Source of the DNA: Clostridia bacterium
Lineage (GTDB): Bacteria > Bacillota > Clostridia > Oscillospirales > Ruminococcaceae
Direction: 5' to 3'
NCBI GenBank assembly: GCA_009929695.1
Contig: RZZW01000013.1
Coordinates: 1 to 64,000 of the forward strand
DNA: 64,000 bases
Made by a program: the position numbers and the translations under genes. Of this stretch, positions 8,567 through 17,867 are shown piece after piece (position 1 is the first letter of the stretch; every line of letters begins with the position of its first letter). Under the pieces are notes generated by a model. It saw only the letters and a program-made list of their open reading frames with translations. It had not been told where the DNA came from and did not search any database.

Positions 8567-8733
8567 TAGGTTTGCGCAAAATTGCGGCGGATAAATAATG
8601 GCATATGCCCGACAAAACGTCCGGACATTCCATAAAGCACAAACAAATGATGAGTGAAAGTGATGTCTAAACAGTGTTTAAATTTCTGGACAAAGACGAT
8701 GATTCCTTGTCAACGTCCCAATGTCCTTGAACC

Positions 8734-8762
8734 ATTATATCAAAAGAAATAGCAGCGTTCAA
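8734..8762 (-). promoter_or_regulatory. SigA-type promoter reading toward the SipW-substrate operon
   Basis: On the minus strand TTGAAC (8757-8762) and TATAAT (8734-8739) are 17 bp apart. Transcripts would cross the family B/C repeats before reaching the TTG start at 8346, giving a long structured leader. Confidence 0.6.
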
Positions 8763-8840
8763 TACCTCTGGAAAATTTGGCATTCTGGACAAGAAAAAAC
8801 CCGTCAGCACACCATGCAGCTCAGCATATTCAAGCTTGCA

Positions 8841-8869
8841 TTGTTATGGATTAGATGTTTTTTTGTCAA
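8841..8869 (-). promoter_or_regulatory. second possible SigA-type promoter
   Basis: TTGACA (8864-8869) and TAACAA (8841-8846) with a 17-bp spacer on the minus strand, just past the IS66-type frame. It may be an outward-reading promoter of the insertion remnant. Confidence 0.4.
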
Positions 8870-8875
8870 TAAAAA

Positions 8876-9427
8876 TCAGCCCGTTGATATATCATGTATC
8901 TCGTCCAAGGCTTCCCGGTACTGCTGATTCTGTGTCCTTAATTCCTTTTCCAGCTCATCGGTTCTTGTTTCCATGAAAAAATCCAGAAGACGGCCTATTG
9001 CTCCTTCTTCTGGATTCATGATTTCTTTCTTCAATTTTGCAAGCATACTTCCATAGGAAAACATCATGGACTGTCCCATGTAAAAATGGTACTCTCTTTC
9101 AATCAATTCTGCACCGCTTTCCAACTGGAAATATGTGTGTAATATCTCATGTTCTTCTGCTGTCAATGTAACCGCACCATCTCTTTTCAGCGAACAGTCC
9201 TGTACTGGCTTAGCCAAGGGAAGCTCAGCCAGTACTGGCAGAGACTGTGTCTTTGCAATTTTCCTTACTTTTCCCAAGATTTCTTGCTCCCAACGATAAT
9301 AAGTCTTGGGGGAACAACCATTTTCCTCGCACCAATGTTTTACGCTCATCCCGCTGCTTCTGCAATCTGCTACTCGATTTTTCCATTCCAGTAACTTTGC
9401 CTGATGTTTAACTGCATTCACGTCCAT
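8876..9427 (-). pseudogene. IS66-type TnpA fused to part of an IS accessory protein
   Basis: 183 aa from ATG 9427. Residues 1-60 match the IS66 accessory protein TnpA (helix-turn-helix: CRSSGMSVKHWCEENGC, TYYRWEQEIL). After about residue 80 the sequence changes into AVTLTAEEHEILHTYFQLES and a C-terminal helical part that I do not recognise as TnpA. A 34-bp stretch coding for AVTLTAEEH (9150-9183) recurs at 17231-17264, where it is the end of the N-terminal half of what looks like the same accessory protein. No TnpB or transposase is present, so this is an inactive remnant. It lies directly downstream of the giant surface gene and may have truncated it. Confidence 0.6.
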
Positions 9428-9448
9428 ACCGCGCCCCCATATTAGAAA

Positions 9449-9488
9449 GTCTCGAGAAGTGTCGAGGATGCTCGACACTCCCCGAGAC
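9449..9488 (-). terminator. 40-bp palindrome downstream of the giant surface gene
   Basis: Imperfect palindrome with outer arms gtctcg/cgagac and inner arms gtgtcgag/ctcgacac. On the minus strand it is followed by TTTCT, so it could terminate the surface-protein transcript weakly; it could also be an IS end. Confidence 0.45.
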
Positions 9489-9529
9489 AGTATGACATAT
9501 CTGCTCCTCGCGGTACAGGTACGGGTTAT

Positions 9530-11716
9530 TTACCGTTTACCTTCGGAGGGGGCAGGGTCTGTGGGGGTTTCCAGTTCCGTGGGAATTTCAGGCTCCGCGG
9601 GAGTTTCAGGCTCCGTGGGAACCTCAGGCTCCGCGGGAGTTTCAGGCTCCGTGGGAACCTCAGGCTCAGTGGGAGTCTCGGGGTCGGCAGGAGTCTCCGG
9701 GTCAACGGGGTTCTCCGGGTTCTCCGGATCCTCGGGATTCTCCTCCTCCGGCACTTGATCTGTAATCGTCCAGTTCCAGACATCCGAGTATACACGGATG
9801 ATATTGTCGCAATTCATGCAAGTAATTGTTATTTCACTGCCATCGGACTGGAATTCAATCTGATTGCTTTCTCCACTTTGCTGTACGAATTCAATAAACA
9901 AATCCGCGTCGCCATGTTGCAGCAGCATAACGGAAGCCACTGGAGCACCATAGTATCTCACGCAGATTTGCTTGACTGCAATGCTCTCCCCGTTTACCGC
10001 AGGAATGATAACATAGCTTCCGAACTCAGGCATTTCATCCAGGTCGCACAGTACACCGTCGCTGTCCACGCCACAATATGCCATGACTGCAAGGTTATCA
10101 AGGGTCGCCGGGATGTTCGCGATCCAGGCGTCCTCATTCTGCACGACAACGGCATCCGGAATCTCATCTACGGTGATCACATTTCCATCGCCCAGATCGA
10201 ATGCCAGGGCCGAAGAATCGGACGCGGTATACTCGATCCGAATCAGGCCGCTTTCCGCGAAAAACGGATCATCGAGAACTATGATCGTAGTATTTGCAGC
10301 CAGCGCATCAATTTCAGAACCATAATTCTGTCCGGCTTCGGGAAGTCTGTCGCCGGAATCCAGAACCACCGTGGAATCAAACACTGAAATCGTTCCCGCA
10401 GCTTCCGCGTCACAGGGCTCCGTCACAATGGAAGCATGGTCACCGAAAACATAGTAATCAATGAAATACGCGTCCTCGATCTCGATGTCTGGCGTTTCCG
10501 CTTCCTGTACCGTCTCCGGATATTCGATCACAACATCAGACGACTGTACCAGAGGGACGAGCACGACATCCACTACCCTCTGTTCGCCAAACCACACATT
10601 GGAAGGCTCGGAAACCGATATACCGCCGCCACCCTCCGGGGCCGACGCATCCTCGATGTCCGGCAACTCAGAATCCACGTACGATGATTCATCTACAAAG
10701 TCCGTGAACGGGTTGGACATGGACATACTCATCATCAGGGCTGCGGCTGCCGCGGAATCCCGGACTTCGCCGTCAGGGTAAATCACTTTGTAGGTCGTTG
10801 TCGTTGCATCAACTGTACTGCTGGTGACATTCACCGTTGTTTCTGCCGTGTCAATATCGGTGCCATTGATCGCGGACCAGACCTTGTCGCCATAGCTCTC
10901 TGCGTAGACAGTCAGGTCGTTGCTGCCCGCAAGACTGATGTCGTAGGACAAAACCGGCTCAGAAGACGCCGCAATGGTGAGATCGTTCGAGGTGCTTACG
11001 TTTGTACCGTCAGGCTTAATATAATAATATCTGAGTACAGTTTCGGTTCCGGTATAAACATAATTCTCGGTCGGGTTTCTCTTCGCCTCGTCAATGATAT
11101 CCAGTTCGGCCTGCGTCAGCGTGTAGACTGTATGTTCGCTTTCGCTTCCGTCTTTATAAATGGTGTAGCGTACTGCGCTTGTGCCCTCCGCTGTCGTGGT
11201 CTGCACCGTCATCGTCGTTTCCTTCGAGACGGTGTCATAGTCGCGCAGGGTGAGGATTTCGGTCGTGGCGGATTCACTTGCTATGGGGTCACCCATGGTC
11301 CAGGTATTCGTACCGTCCGAAACAGTGACGCCCTTTTTCAAATAGGGCACCACGGTTCCGTCCCGTGCGTTGAATGTAACTGTATCGCCGATGCGGTCAT
11401 AGGAGATGGTCCCGCCGCTTTTGCCCGCAGCAAGGGAGATTGCCGCGCTCGCCTGAACACCGGCAAGGGAGTCCGCGGTGCTCTCCAGAAAGTCAACGCC
11501 TCTGGGATACTCATAGGTGGCAACGGTTTCGGTGAAGCTCTCCTCCGTGACGGTATATTCATGGAACTGTGCATTCGCAGAAATGTCCAGATAGATCAGA
11601 TAGGCGCCGTCGCTGTCGCTGACAGAGCCCAGAGCGTACTCACCGGCATTGGCGGGAATTTCGAAATAGAAAAGCCTGTTGGTATTCTGGGAAACCGATG
11701 TGCCGTTATTCCCAAT
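9530..11716 (-). pseudogene. C-terminal 728 codons of giant surface protein, after an in-frame stop
   Basis: The frame of the upstream 998-codon gene continues without shift after the TAA at 11717-11719 and stays open to the TAA at 9530. If translated alone it could only start internally, e.g. near 11353. The sequence is a run of beta-rich repeats with a tail (about 9540-9760) of Pro/Glu/Thr hexapeptides such as PETPAEPEVPTE, typical of a wall-spanning stalk. No LPxTG motif or C-terminal membrane helix follows, and IS66-type sequence begins at once, so the anchor may be lost. Together both parts would be 1727 residues. Either a pseudogene, a readthrough product or a base-call error. Confidence 0.7.
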
Positions 11717-14713
11717 TTACGCCTGATCAAAAAGGAGGTCACCTCTCGGGTCGTTGCTGGAATAGTTTCCATCGCTGTATTGATAGATATAAGCCTCCGC
11801 CCCGTTCGAATTCTCATTGGCATACACCTTGGAGATCTCCTTGATCTCCGTGATGGTGTTTCCGGAACGGAAGATCTGGTGCAGGGAGAAGAAGCTGGTG
11901 TTACCGGGAAAGTAGTTTCCCGCAAAGAAGTTGATGTAGCCGGCCTTTTTCAGGTTGAAGTCGATGGAGTGGCGGGGCAGTTCGTAATTCTCATATGTGT
12001 CGCCATTGATCGTGACTTTATCCACCGTGATCGTATCGTCCTTGCTGATTGCCGCGTCCATAAAATGGAGGCCATAGACATAGCTGTTATCACTTTGGAG
12101 AATATTCAGCAGCTTTGCCTTGGAATCGGCATACTTCTTATATGTATTATTGCTATCCGAGATCGTATGGCGACCGATGCCATCTATCGTGTAAATATCG
12201 CTAAGTGCCCGGTTGGCATAAGAGCTGCTGATATTACTGAGTGTATATTTTGAAACACGGATATCGCCGGACCTTTGATAATTGCTATTACGATAGTTGG
12301 ATCCGCTGATAACATAACCGGTGTTTGCCAGCGCCGGATACAGGGATTCGTCATTGACATTATAGTCGGCGCTTGACTCCGCCTGAACGGAAAGCGGGAA
12401 CCAGGTGTCTACGGGGTAATCCGCCTGTTCAACGGACACTGTTCTGGTGACCACCTGAAGCTGTGCCGGAGTCTTTTCAATATTGGTGGGGGTGACAGAG
12501 ACAGAACGCTGCTCCAGCCGGCTCAGATTTTCGATGGTGACCTCGGTAATGGTAAGTTGGTATGTGGACCACCTGGTGCTCCAACCGTTATTGTATCTGT
12601 ATATGAAATACCGGTTATTGGTTGCGATTGTTCCATTTGCGGCGATATGCGTCCAGTTGGTTGAATTTGTTTGGCTAACCGTCAGGTTATTATTATTATT
12701 ACGGTTAAGATAATACCGGGTGCCAGTGATTACCGTGGAAATTGTTCCCGTTCCGTCATAGGAGCTGAATTCCCACAGGGTTGCGGTGGCATCGCCTGTT
12801 CCGTTGGTGACACCCGTACGGTTCGCATTGATATTGAGATAATTGCTGCCATTGCTGATCGTATACCTTTGTCGGGCAAGCGTCCAGTTCGCGCCGTCAA
12901 AGTGGAGATAGTAGCCATTGAGATTCAGGCCGTTCCCGCTGTTGCTCCAGGAACTGGCATCTGTCTCAGAGAGCTCCAGCGTGCCGCTGTTGGCTCTGAG
13001 ATAGTACCTGGTTCCGTTGATGACGGTAGAGGCCGTGCCGCTGGGATTGATCCCATCGTCCGTCCTGAACGAAAAAACAAGGGCGGAATTAGCATCGGTC
13101 GTATTGGCGATGGTATTGGTCCCCGTATAGGTCAGGTAGTTTCCATTGCCATCCGTGATCACATATCCATTTTCGGAAATGAGGGTCCATTGAGCGCCGT
13201 CATAGAACAGGTACTGGGTTACGCCGTTCACCGTGCAGGAATATTTGCCGCCAGTATAAGTCCATACCGTGGCGGAAGAAACGGCATTCGCATCCGTACT
13301 GCTGCTGCTCACGCCCTCGGCATTCAGGTAATAATAGTAGCCGGTTTCGTTGTCGATGGTAAAGATGTGTCCCCCATTGTCCTGCGCCCAAACGGTGGCG
13401 GAGACGTCGGAGGTGCCGGAAACATAGCCGGTTTTTTCCGCATTCAGGTTCAGGTAATTCTCGTTTCCGTCAGAAATCAGGAAGCCATCGAGGAATTCAT
13501 TCTTTTTGGTAATGGTCGTGACCGTCTTGGTAGGGGTAGGGGATTCTTCGCCCAGGACTTTACCCATCAGGTAAATATATTGTTCATTGGAAAATGACCC
13601 ATTGCTATAGGCGTTATAGCTGAAGGAAAAGCTGCCCGCGGGGCTGTTCGAATCATACTGTCTGATCAGTGTGGAGGAAGGGATCTGATCCATAACCTTG
13701 CGGGTTTCGGCGATTTCATCCACCACAACCGTTTCCGAAGAAACATAGCTTGTCTGGCTGGTTCCGGCGGCGGTGCGGAACACATTCAGACGATTGTAGA
13801 GGCTGAGCATATCGATGGAGCCGCCCCAGGCGTTGCCTGCGCCGTTGCCGCTGTCGCTCCAAACCGTGACCGAAGGATCCTTCACATCAACGGTCACGAT
13901 GTCCACCGTGTCTTTATACGCGTCTGTACAGTATCCTACCAGAGAATAGTCGGAAAGATTGGCCGTGAGGTTTGTGGCATCCACGGCAGTTACCCCGGAC
14001 GCCGCGATATTAATCGCAGAGTCAACAACGCCGACATTGCTGACCGTTCCGTTGACATAGCCTGCAACCACGCCGATCAGTGCCGTATCCAGCTGGGTTT
14101 TAACGGAAAGATTTTCAACATAAAAGTTGCTGACTTCGTTGACAGAACTGTCGTAGGAATAGCTGTCGTCCGGCAGCTGGCCGATCACGCCGAAGAGGCC
14201 AACAATCTGGACGCCTTCATTTTGGAAAGAATCGTTGTTCTCTACAAGGTCAGGAAAACCTGTAATATTCCCCGCAGATATGGCGTTATCAATGACCAGG
14301 TTTTTGATCACCTGACCGTTGCCGTCAAGATTTCCGAGGAATGGATTGTTGCGCGTACCGATCGGAGGAAGCGTCTCCCCGGCCATGTCAATACATCCGT
14401 CATTGTTCGTATCTGTTATAACAAAATAAGTCTGGATAATATCCCCGTTCTCATCAGGCTGGTTGAAGGCGCCGAGGTATTGAAGCCACGCCAGGTTATA
14501 AAACTGATCCTTATTATCGATTTCATAAGGATGCTCCTTCGTTCCGTCGCCGCCATTGAAGTAAGCCGCGACGAAGTCCACGCTTCCTTCCACTTCGCGC
14601 ATATCTAACTCATGGCCGGAATAATACCAGGCAAGGCTGCCTGTTGCGAAAAGGACAACGGCAGCCAGCAATGCAATTATTAACTTTGTTGTAAGTTTTA
14701 AAGTTTGCTTCAA
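11717..14713 (-). CDS. SipW-type giant surface protein, N-terminal 998 aa
   Basis: Starts at TTG 14713 with AGGAGG eight bases upstream. Residues 1-30 are a SipW-class signal ending ATGSLAWYY. Then comes a domain with LAWLQYLGAFNQ and GNLDGNGQVIKNLVIDNA, resembling GLUG/right-handed beta repeats, and at about 400-690 several repeats with YYLNxN and W motifs that resemble ricin-type or related beta-trefoil repeats. A Ca-binding-like loop DTNNDGCID lies near residue 104. The frame ends at TAA 11717, but the same frame stays open for 728 codons more (separate entry). Last gene of the riboswitch-headed operon 16626-9530. Probably a large adhesin or matrix scaffold. Confidence 0.8.
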   Translation of the reverse strand: MKQTLKLTTKLIIALLAAVVLFATGSLAWYYSGHELDMREVEGSVDFVAAYFNGGDGTKEHPYEIDNKDQFYNLAWLQYLGAFNQPDENGDIIQTYFVITDTNNDGCIDMAGETLPPIGTRNNPFLGNLDGNGQVIKNLVIDNAISAGNITGFPDLVENNDSFQNEGVQIVGLFGVIGQLPDDSYSYDSSVNEVSNFYVENLSVKTQLDTALIGVVAGYVNGTVSNVGVVDSAINIAASGVTAVDATNLTANLSDYSLVGYCTDAYKDTVDIVTVDVKDPSVTVWSDSGNGAGNAWGGSIDMLSLYNRLNVFRTAAGTSQTSYVSSETVVVDEIAETRKVMDQIPSSTLIRQYDSNSPAGSFSFSYNAYSNGSFSNEQYIYLMGKVLGEESPTPTKTVTTITKKNEFLDGFLISDGNENYLNLNAEKTGYVSGTSDVSATVWAQDNGGHIFTIDNETGYYYYLNAEGVSSSSTDANAVSSATVWTYTGGKYSCTVNGVTQYLFYDGAQWTLISENGYVITDGNGNYLTYTGTNTIANTTDANSALVFSFRTDDGINPSGTASTVINGTRYYLRANSGTLELSETDASSWSNSGNGLNLNGYYLHFDGANWTLARQRYTISNGSNYLNINANRTGVTNGTGDATATLWEFSSYDGTGTISTVITGTRYYLNRNNNNNLTVSQTNSTNWTHIAANGTIATNNRYFIYRYNNGWSTRWSTYQLTITEVTIENLSRLEQRSVSVTPTNIEKTPAQLQVVTRTVSVEQADYPVDTWFPLSVQAESSADYNVNDESLYPALANTGYVISGSNYRNSNYQRSGDIRVSKYTLSNISSSYANRALSDIYTIDGIGRHTISDSNNTYKKYADSKAKLLNILQSDNSYVYGLHFMDAAISKDDTITVDKVTINGDTYENYELPRHSIDFNLKKAGYINFFAGNYFPGNTSFFSLHQIFRSGNTITEIKEISKVYANENSNGAEAYIYQYSDGNYSSNDPRGDLLFDQA

Positions 14714-14751
14714 AGCAGCCGCCTCCTTTCCTGCGATCTCAGCAAGGAACG

Positions 14752-15612
14752 CTATGCGATATTAACATCCAACTTCAGAAAATCGTTATAAAATTCAGTC
14801 TCGGTTTCGTTGGTACCAAGTCTGATGGTGAGTTTGTTCTTGATCATATATTTCTGCACGAGAAGTTGGTTATAATCGATGAGAAGATAGATATCAAGCG
14901 GCTCACCGGACGCCGGTGGTGTGTAGCCGGACACGGTGAAGCTCAGAACATCTGTCTTGTCGGGATTGTCATCCCCCCATACAACATAGGTCTGTCCTCC
15001 GGAATTTGCCGTCGCCGTCACCGCATTCCAAATCTCTTGATCTGTTTCTTTCACATCGATCACGCCGCATTTGACTTCAAGAATGTTGCTTAGCATTGCC
15101 TCCAGCTGCAGTTTATCATTGATCCAATCCGAGGATTCGCTAATATACAGCTCTACTTTCAAATTCTCTCCATTGGCAACAGCTTCACCTCTGATCGGTA
15201 TCTTTATCACAAGAGGTGTATGCTCATTGCGGTTTCCGATGGTATCATACGGAAACATTTTGATCTTAGGTGTCTTGCCTGAGCTAAGATCAGGCGCAGG
15301 ATCGTTATATTCATTGGAATAGAATACATAGCGTTCATCGCTGGTCAGGCCGCTATCAGTATATCCCATGATCTGGAACCCCTCAACAGAGACCGAAACA
15401 TTGTCACTGGTGGAATTTCCTTCACTTTGAGATACATTTGTATTCCTGTGATACCAGGCAAAGGAACCTGCTGGGATTACCTCAGTCAAAAAAACAATTG
15501 TGGCAATGATCACCCACAGATAATAAAAATCGATCCGATCTGAAAAAGAATGAGCGGTAGCGCCTTTTCGGGTCATATCCTTCTGTCCCATCATTTTTTC
15601 TGATAGTTTCAA
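14752..15612 (-). CDS. SipW-type secreted protein
   Basis: 286 aa from TTG 15612 (AGGTGGTG upstream; an ATG seven codons in is an alternative). The signal anchor is unusually deep, with a 25-residue basic and polar leader and IPAGSFAWYH at about 47-56. The mature part is beta-rich with PLVIKIPIRGEAV and PLDIYLLIDYNQ strands, and lacks the EGxDxxC motif of its neighbours. Second gene of the operon behind the 16696 riboswitch, 21 bp after the 15634 gene and 38 bp before the giant gene. Possibly a minor subunit or assembly partner of the giant protein. Confidence 0.78.
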   Translation of the reverse strand: MKLSEKMMGQKDMTRKGATAHSFSDRIDFYYLWVIIATIVFLTEVIPAGSFAWYHRNTNVSQSEGNSTSDNVSVSVEGFQIMGYTDSGLTSDERYVFYSNEYNDPAPDLSSGKTPKIKMFPYDTIGNRNEHTPLVIKIPIRGEAVANGENLKVELYISESSDWINDKLQLEAMLSNILEVKCGVIDVKETDQEIWNAVTATANSGGQTYVVWGDDNPDKTDVLSFTVSGYTPPASGEPLDIYLLIDYNQLLVQKYMIKNKLTIRLGTNETETEFYNDFLKLDVNIA

Positions 15613-15633
15613 TGCCGCTCACCACCTTTAAAA

Positions 15634-16626
15634 TCAAGGAGATTCATTGTTAACAAAAACACCGACCAGTTTAAGATGTACACTTAATCCGTCTGTATTA
15701 ATATCTCCACCCTCTGAAACACCGAGAACAGTTTCTCCATCGGTGCCCTCAAGCCAGATATAAATGGAAACGACCTGCCCGTTATTGTCGGTCGTGCAAA
15801 TCAGCTTGGACGCGGCACCGTTCTTCTCATATTGATCGTTAAATCCATCCTTCTTTTTGGCTGCATACTGTGTCCAGTCTGAGGAAATCGTATAGACATC
15901 TTGAGCGTCGCGAAGCCCTGTGCTGTCCACAGCGTAAAACTTGACCTCACTCTGCCCGTCGCTGTTGCCCACCTGGCTCTCAGCCGGAGCATAAACCATC
16001 ACAAGTTCTTCTTCTCCATTACCGTCTGTATCTGCCGCAAGGCCGATTCTGACGGCCTCGTCGATTTGCTTTGCACTGTTAGCGGGATAGGTAACCGTGA
16101 TTGGATCTTCGGGGTCGAGATATACTTCCATAGAGCCAACATTTGTATAAACATCAAACTGCGCCAAGCTGTATGCGTAAAGGTCTCTCTCCTCATATTC
16201 ATTGTGATACATACCGTCGGTGTTAATATTAGTCGCCTCAGCATAGCTGTTTGCAAACACTTTTCCCTCGCTTCTTCTCCATCCGTTGACATAGTACCAG
16301 TCCTTACAATTAACAGTGGAAATGGGGAAAAGATAAATCTCTTGATTGACTTCGGCCTCCATTTCGTAAAGACCGTTGGGTGAAGTCCCGGCATTAATAA
16401 ACAGGGATGCCGTAGGCGTTTCTGTTGTAACAGAGGCGTTATTAGCATCAACAGTTTTGTTATTGGCAAACCAAGCCCTGGCTATGTAGGCAAAGCCCGC
16501 AAGGCAGGCAATGGCGAACACAAAGCCGGTGAAAAGAAGCCTGCGGGTAAACTCCAGCTTGGCCGCCGCCACCGCACCCATATTCTCTTTCGTTCCGCCG
16601 AAAAGAATCGTTTTTAATTTTGACAT
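15634..16626 (-). CDS. SipW-type secreted protein, riboswitch-controlled
   Basis: 330 aa from ATG 16626; a longer frame upstream would translate through the riboswitch terminator and is rejected. Membrane helix 31-50 ends in AYIARAWFANN, a SipW-class variant. The mature domain has ASLFINAGTSPNGLYEM, YLFPISTVNCKDWYYVNG (the P(V/I)ST motif) and a C-terminal IYIWLEGTDGET, the family EGxD motif without its second Cys. First gene after a consensus promoter and c-di-GMP-I riboswitch, so its transcription should follow cellular c-di-GMP. Confidence 0.83.
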   Translation of the reverse strand: MSKLKTILFGGTKENMGAVAAAKLEFTRRLLFTGFVFAIACLAGFAYIARAWFANNKTVDANNASVTTETPTASLFINAGTSPNGLYEMEAEVNQEIYLFPISTVNCKDWYYVNGWRRSEGKVFANSYAEATNINTDGMYHNEYEERDLYAYSLAQFDVYTNVGSMEVYLDPEDPITVTYPANSAKQIDEAVRIGLAADTDGNGEEELVMVYAPAESQVGNSDGQSEVKFYAVDSTGLRDAQDVYTISSDWTQYAAKKKDGFNDQYEKNGAASKLICTTDNNGQVVSIYIWLEGTDGETVLGVSEGGDINTDGLSVHLKLVGVFVNNESP

Positions 16627-16668
16627 TTCAACAGACCCTTTCGAACTCGTAAAAAGAAGCTCAGTAAA

Positions 16669-16701
16669 TAAAAAGCCGATGACACATTTATGTTCATCGG
16701 C
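16669..16701 (-). terminator. intrinsic terminator of the riboswitch expression platform
   Basis: On the minus strand arms GCCGATGA and TCATCGGC close an 11-base loop and are followed by TTTTTATTT. The ascending arm directly continues the conserved 3' end of the c-di-GMP aptamer (CTGCCGA), so folding of the two may be mutually exclusive. Confidence 0.8.
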
Positions 16702-16775
16702 AGCTGGCTGACTGCAAAGAACGCAGTCCCTATAGTTTTGCGTCACCGCCTTACGACGGTTTTGCTTTTTCAGTT
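16696..16775 (-). ncRNA. c-di-GMP-I (GEMM-I) riboswitch
   Basis: Minus-strand RNA shows the class I order: GCAAAACC, a GTCGTAAGGC hairpin, GGTGACGCAAA, CTATAGGGACTG, a second hairpin and AGTCAGCCAGCTGCC. This matches clostridial c-di-GMP-I aptamers closely. It starts about 12 bases after the predicted transcription start and is followed by a terminator and the 15634-14752-9530 surface operon. An ON switch is suggested by terminator placement, but P1 is weak and the direction is not certain. Confidence 0.9.
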
Positions 16776-16792
16776 TATAATATTATAAATAT

Positions 16793-16821
16793 ACTATAAT
16801 ATCCAACCTTGAATTTGTCAA
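16793..16821 (-). promoter_or_regulatory. SigA promoter of the riboswitch-controlled surface operon
   Basis: TTGACA (16816-16821) and TATAGT (16793-16798) separated by 17 bp on the minus strand. Transcription would start near 16786, just before the c-di-GMP-I aptamer. Confidence 0.8.
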
Positions 16822-16918
16822 GAAAAATCGGTGTTTTCGACAATCTTCCACACATTTTTTCGGGGGAAACAGCAGAATGCTCCGCCGTTTCCCCCGTCCG
16901 TTTCATTGGAGATTCGCA

Positions 16919-17757
16919 TTACTGGTTGCGTCGGTTTTCCCAGGTAATGTCCTCCCGATTATAATACTCAGGAGCTTCCGTGCCCGCGGCGCTAATCGGT
17001 TTGTTGCCCGTCAGGGTATCCACGATATCCTGGACAAACTTATAAAGCAGCGAGGTGTCATCCTCCACAGTGGCTCGTATATCCATGGAAAATTCAACGC
17101 TTCCCCCGATAATGGCATCGACGCATTCGGGATCATCGCCCTCCATCCAGATGACAACGGTGTATTTATCTACATTGCCCACCAGGAAATTCTCTTCCCT
17201 GTATTCGCACACAAGATCGTGGGAAACAAATGTTCTTCTGCTGTCAGCGTAACCGCATCATCTGTCTCGAACACAGCCTGCACATTCGGATACTGCTCCA
17301 TCAGTTCTTTCATTTTCTGTTTCGTGTTCCGATATTCTGCGTGATGCTCCCTTAAATATTCACACACATTCTGATCAACCTTTTCGTCAAGTGTACATTC
17401 CATCCAATATGAATCCTGTTTATTTACCATAATACTAATCCCCTTTTCTGCCTGATGGCTTTTGTTATAGACAAGGCCCGTCGCAGTAGCAGTGGTCAAG
17501 TCATGCGTAGTAGGAATCAAAGCTGTAGCACTTGCATCTTCTGCGGACACAGTAATTGCTGTTGTGCTAGCAATAGGAAGTGCTCCTTTTGTAATTGCAA
17601 GAGAACCGGAAGTTGTAGCTGTTACTTTCATGTCAGTGGCCGTTACTATTCTGTTCGCAGCAAACCACGCATACGTTGAACTTCCCAGCGCTACAGCGGC
17701 AACCAGAACCATGGCGATTGCCGCCATGAGTTGTTTGCGGAGAGATTTTGTTGTCAT
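16919..17757 (-). pseudogene. Broken composite of two surface-protein genes with IS66-type insert
   Basis: The 5' part (17757 to about 17436) is a good SipW substrate start: RBS AAGGAGG, hydrophobic core, SSTYAWFAANR at about 27-37. At about 17435 the frame runs into an IS-type fragment (MVNKQDSYWMECTLDEK) and stops at 17170. The 3' part (about 17230-16919, another frame) encodes DKYTVVIWMEGDDPEC and ends NREDITWENRRNQ, nearly identical to the last 100 residues of the 18278 gene. So an N-terminal TasA-like piece and the C-terminus of an 18278 paralogue are joined by an IS scar, most simply through an IS-mediated deletion. A 194-aa product (17170-17757) could still be made. It stands behind an intact-looking c-di-GMP riboswitch. 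Confidence 0.72.
17231..17435 (-). mobile_element. IS66-associated gene fragment
   Basis: Encodes from its own ribosome site (AAAAGGGGATTAGT before ATG) the N-terminal half of a small protein ending FETDDAVTLTAEEH. The end is a near copy of 9150-9183 (30 of 34 bases equal), where the apparent C-terminal half is fused to TnpA. The assignment to IS66 rests on that link and is an inference. Confidence 0.55.
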
Positions 17758-17867
17758 ATCTTTATTCCTCCTTGAATAAGATTGTTAATTATGCCAAACG
17801 GAAGGCTCTTGATGAGCGCCCCTTTACGCACACGCTATTTGGCAAATTTTGCGCGCGCGGTAGCTGA

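Noticed and set aside
9459-9758. Plus-strand frame encoding Gly-Ser-Val repeats (collagen- or silk-like)
   Set aside because: Mirror image of the Pro/Glu/Thr stalk codons of the minus-strand gene; the minus strand carries the long continuous frame.
9530-9760. Pro-rich tail taken as an LPxTG wall-sorting signal
   Set aside because: No LPxTG-like pentapeptide, hydrophobic segment or basic tail follows before the stop codon.
11132-12253. 373-codon plus-strand frame opposite the giant surface gene
   Set aside because: Antisense to recognisable coding repeats, Ile/Gly/Arg-rich shadow composition, no ribosome site.
12671-13597. 308-codon plus-strand frame
   Set aside because: Again antisense to the beta-repeat region of the surface protein; no motif and no promoter.
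16860-16896. GC-rich hairpin after the broken surface gene as terminator
   Set aside because: On the minus strand it is followed by A residues, not T; the T-run is on the wrong side for this gene.
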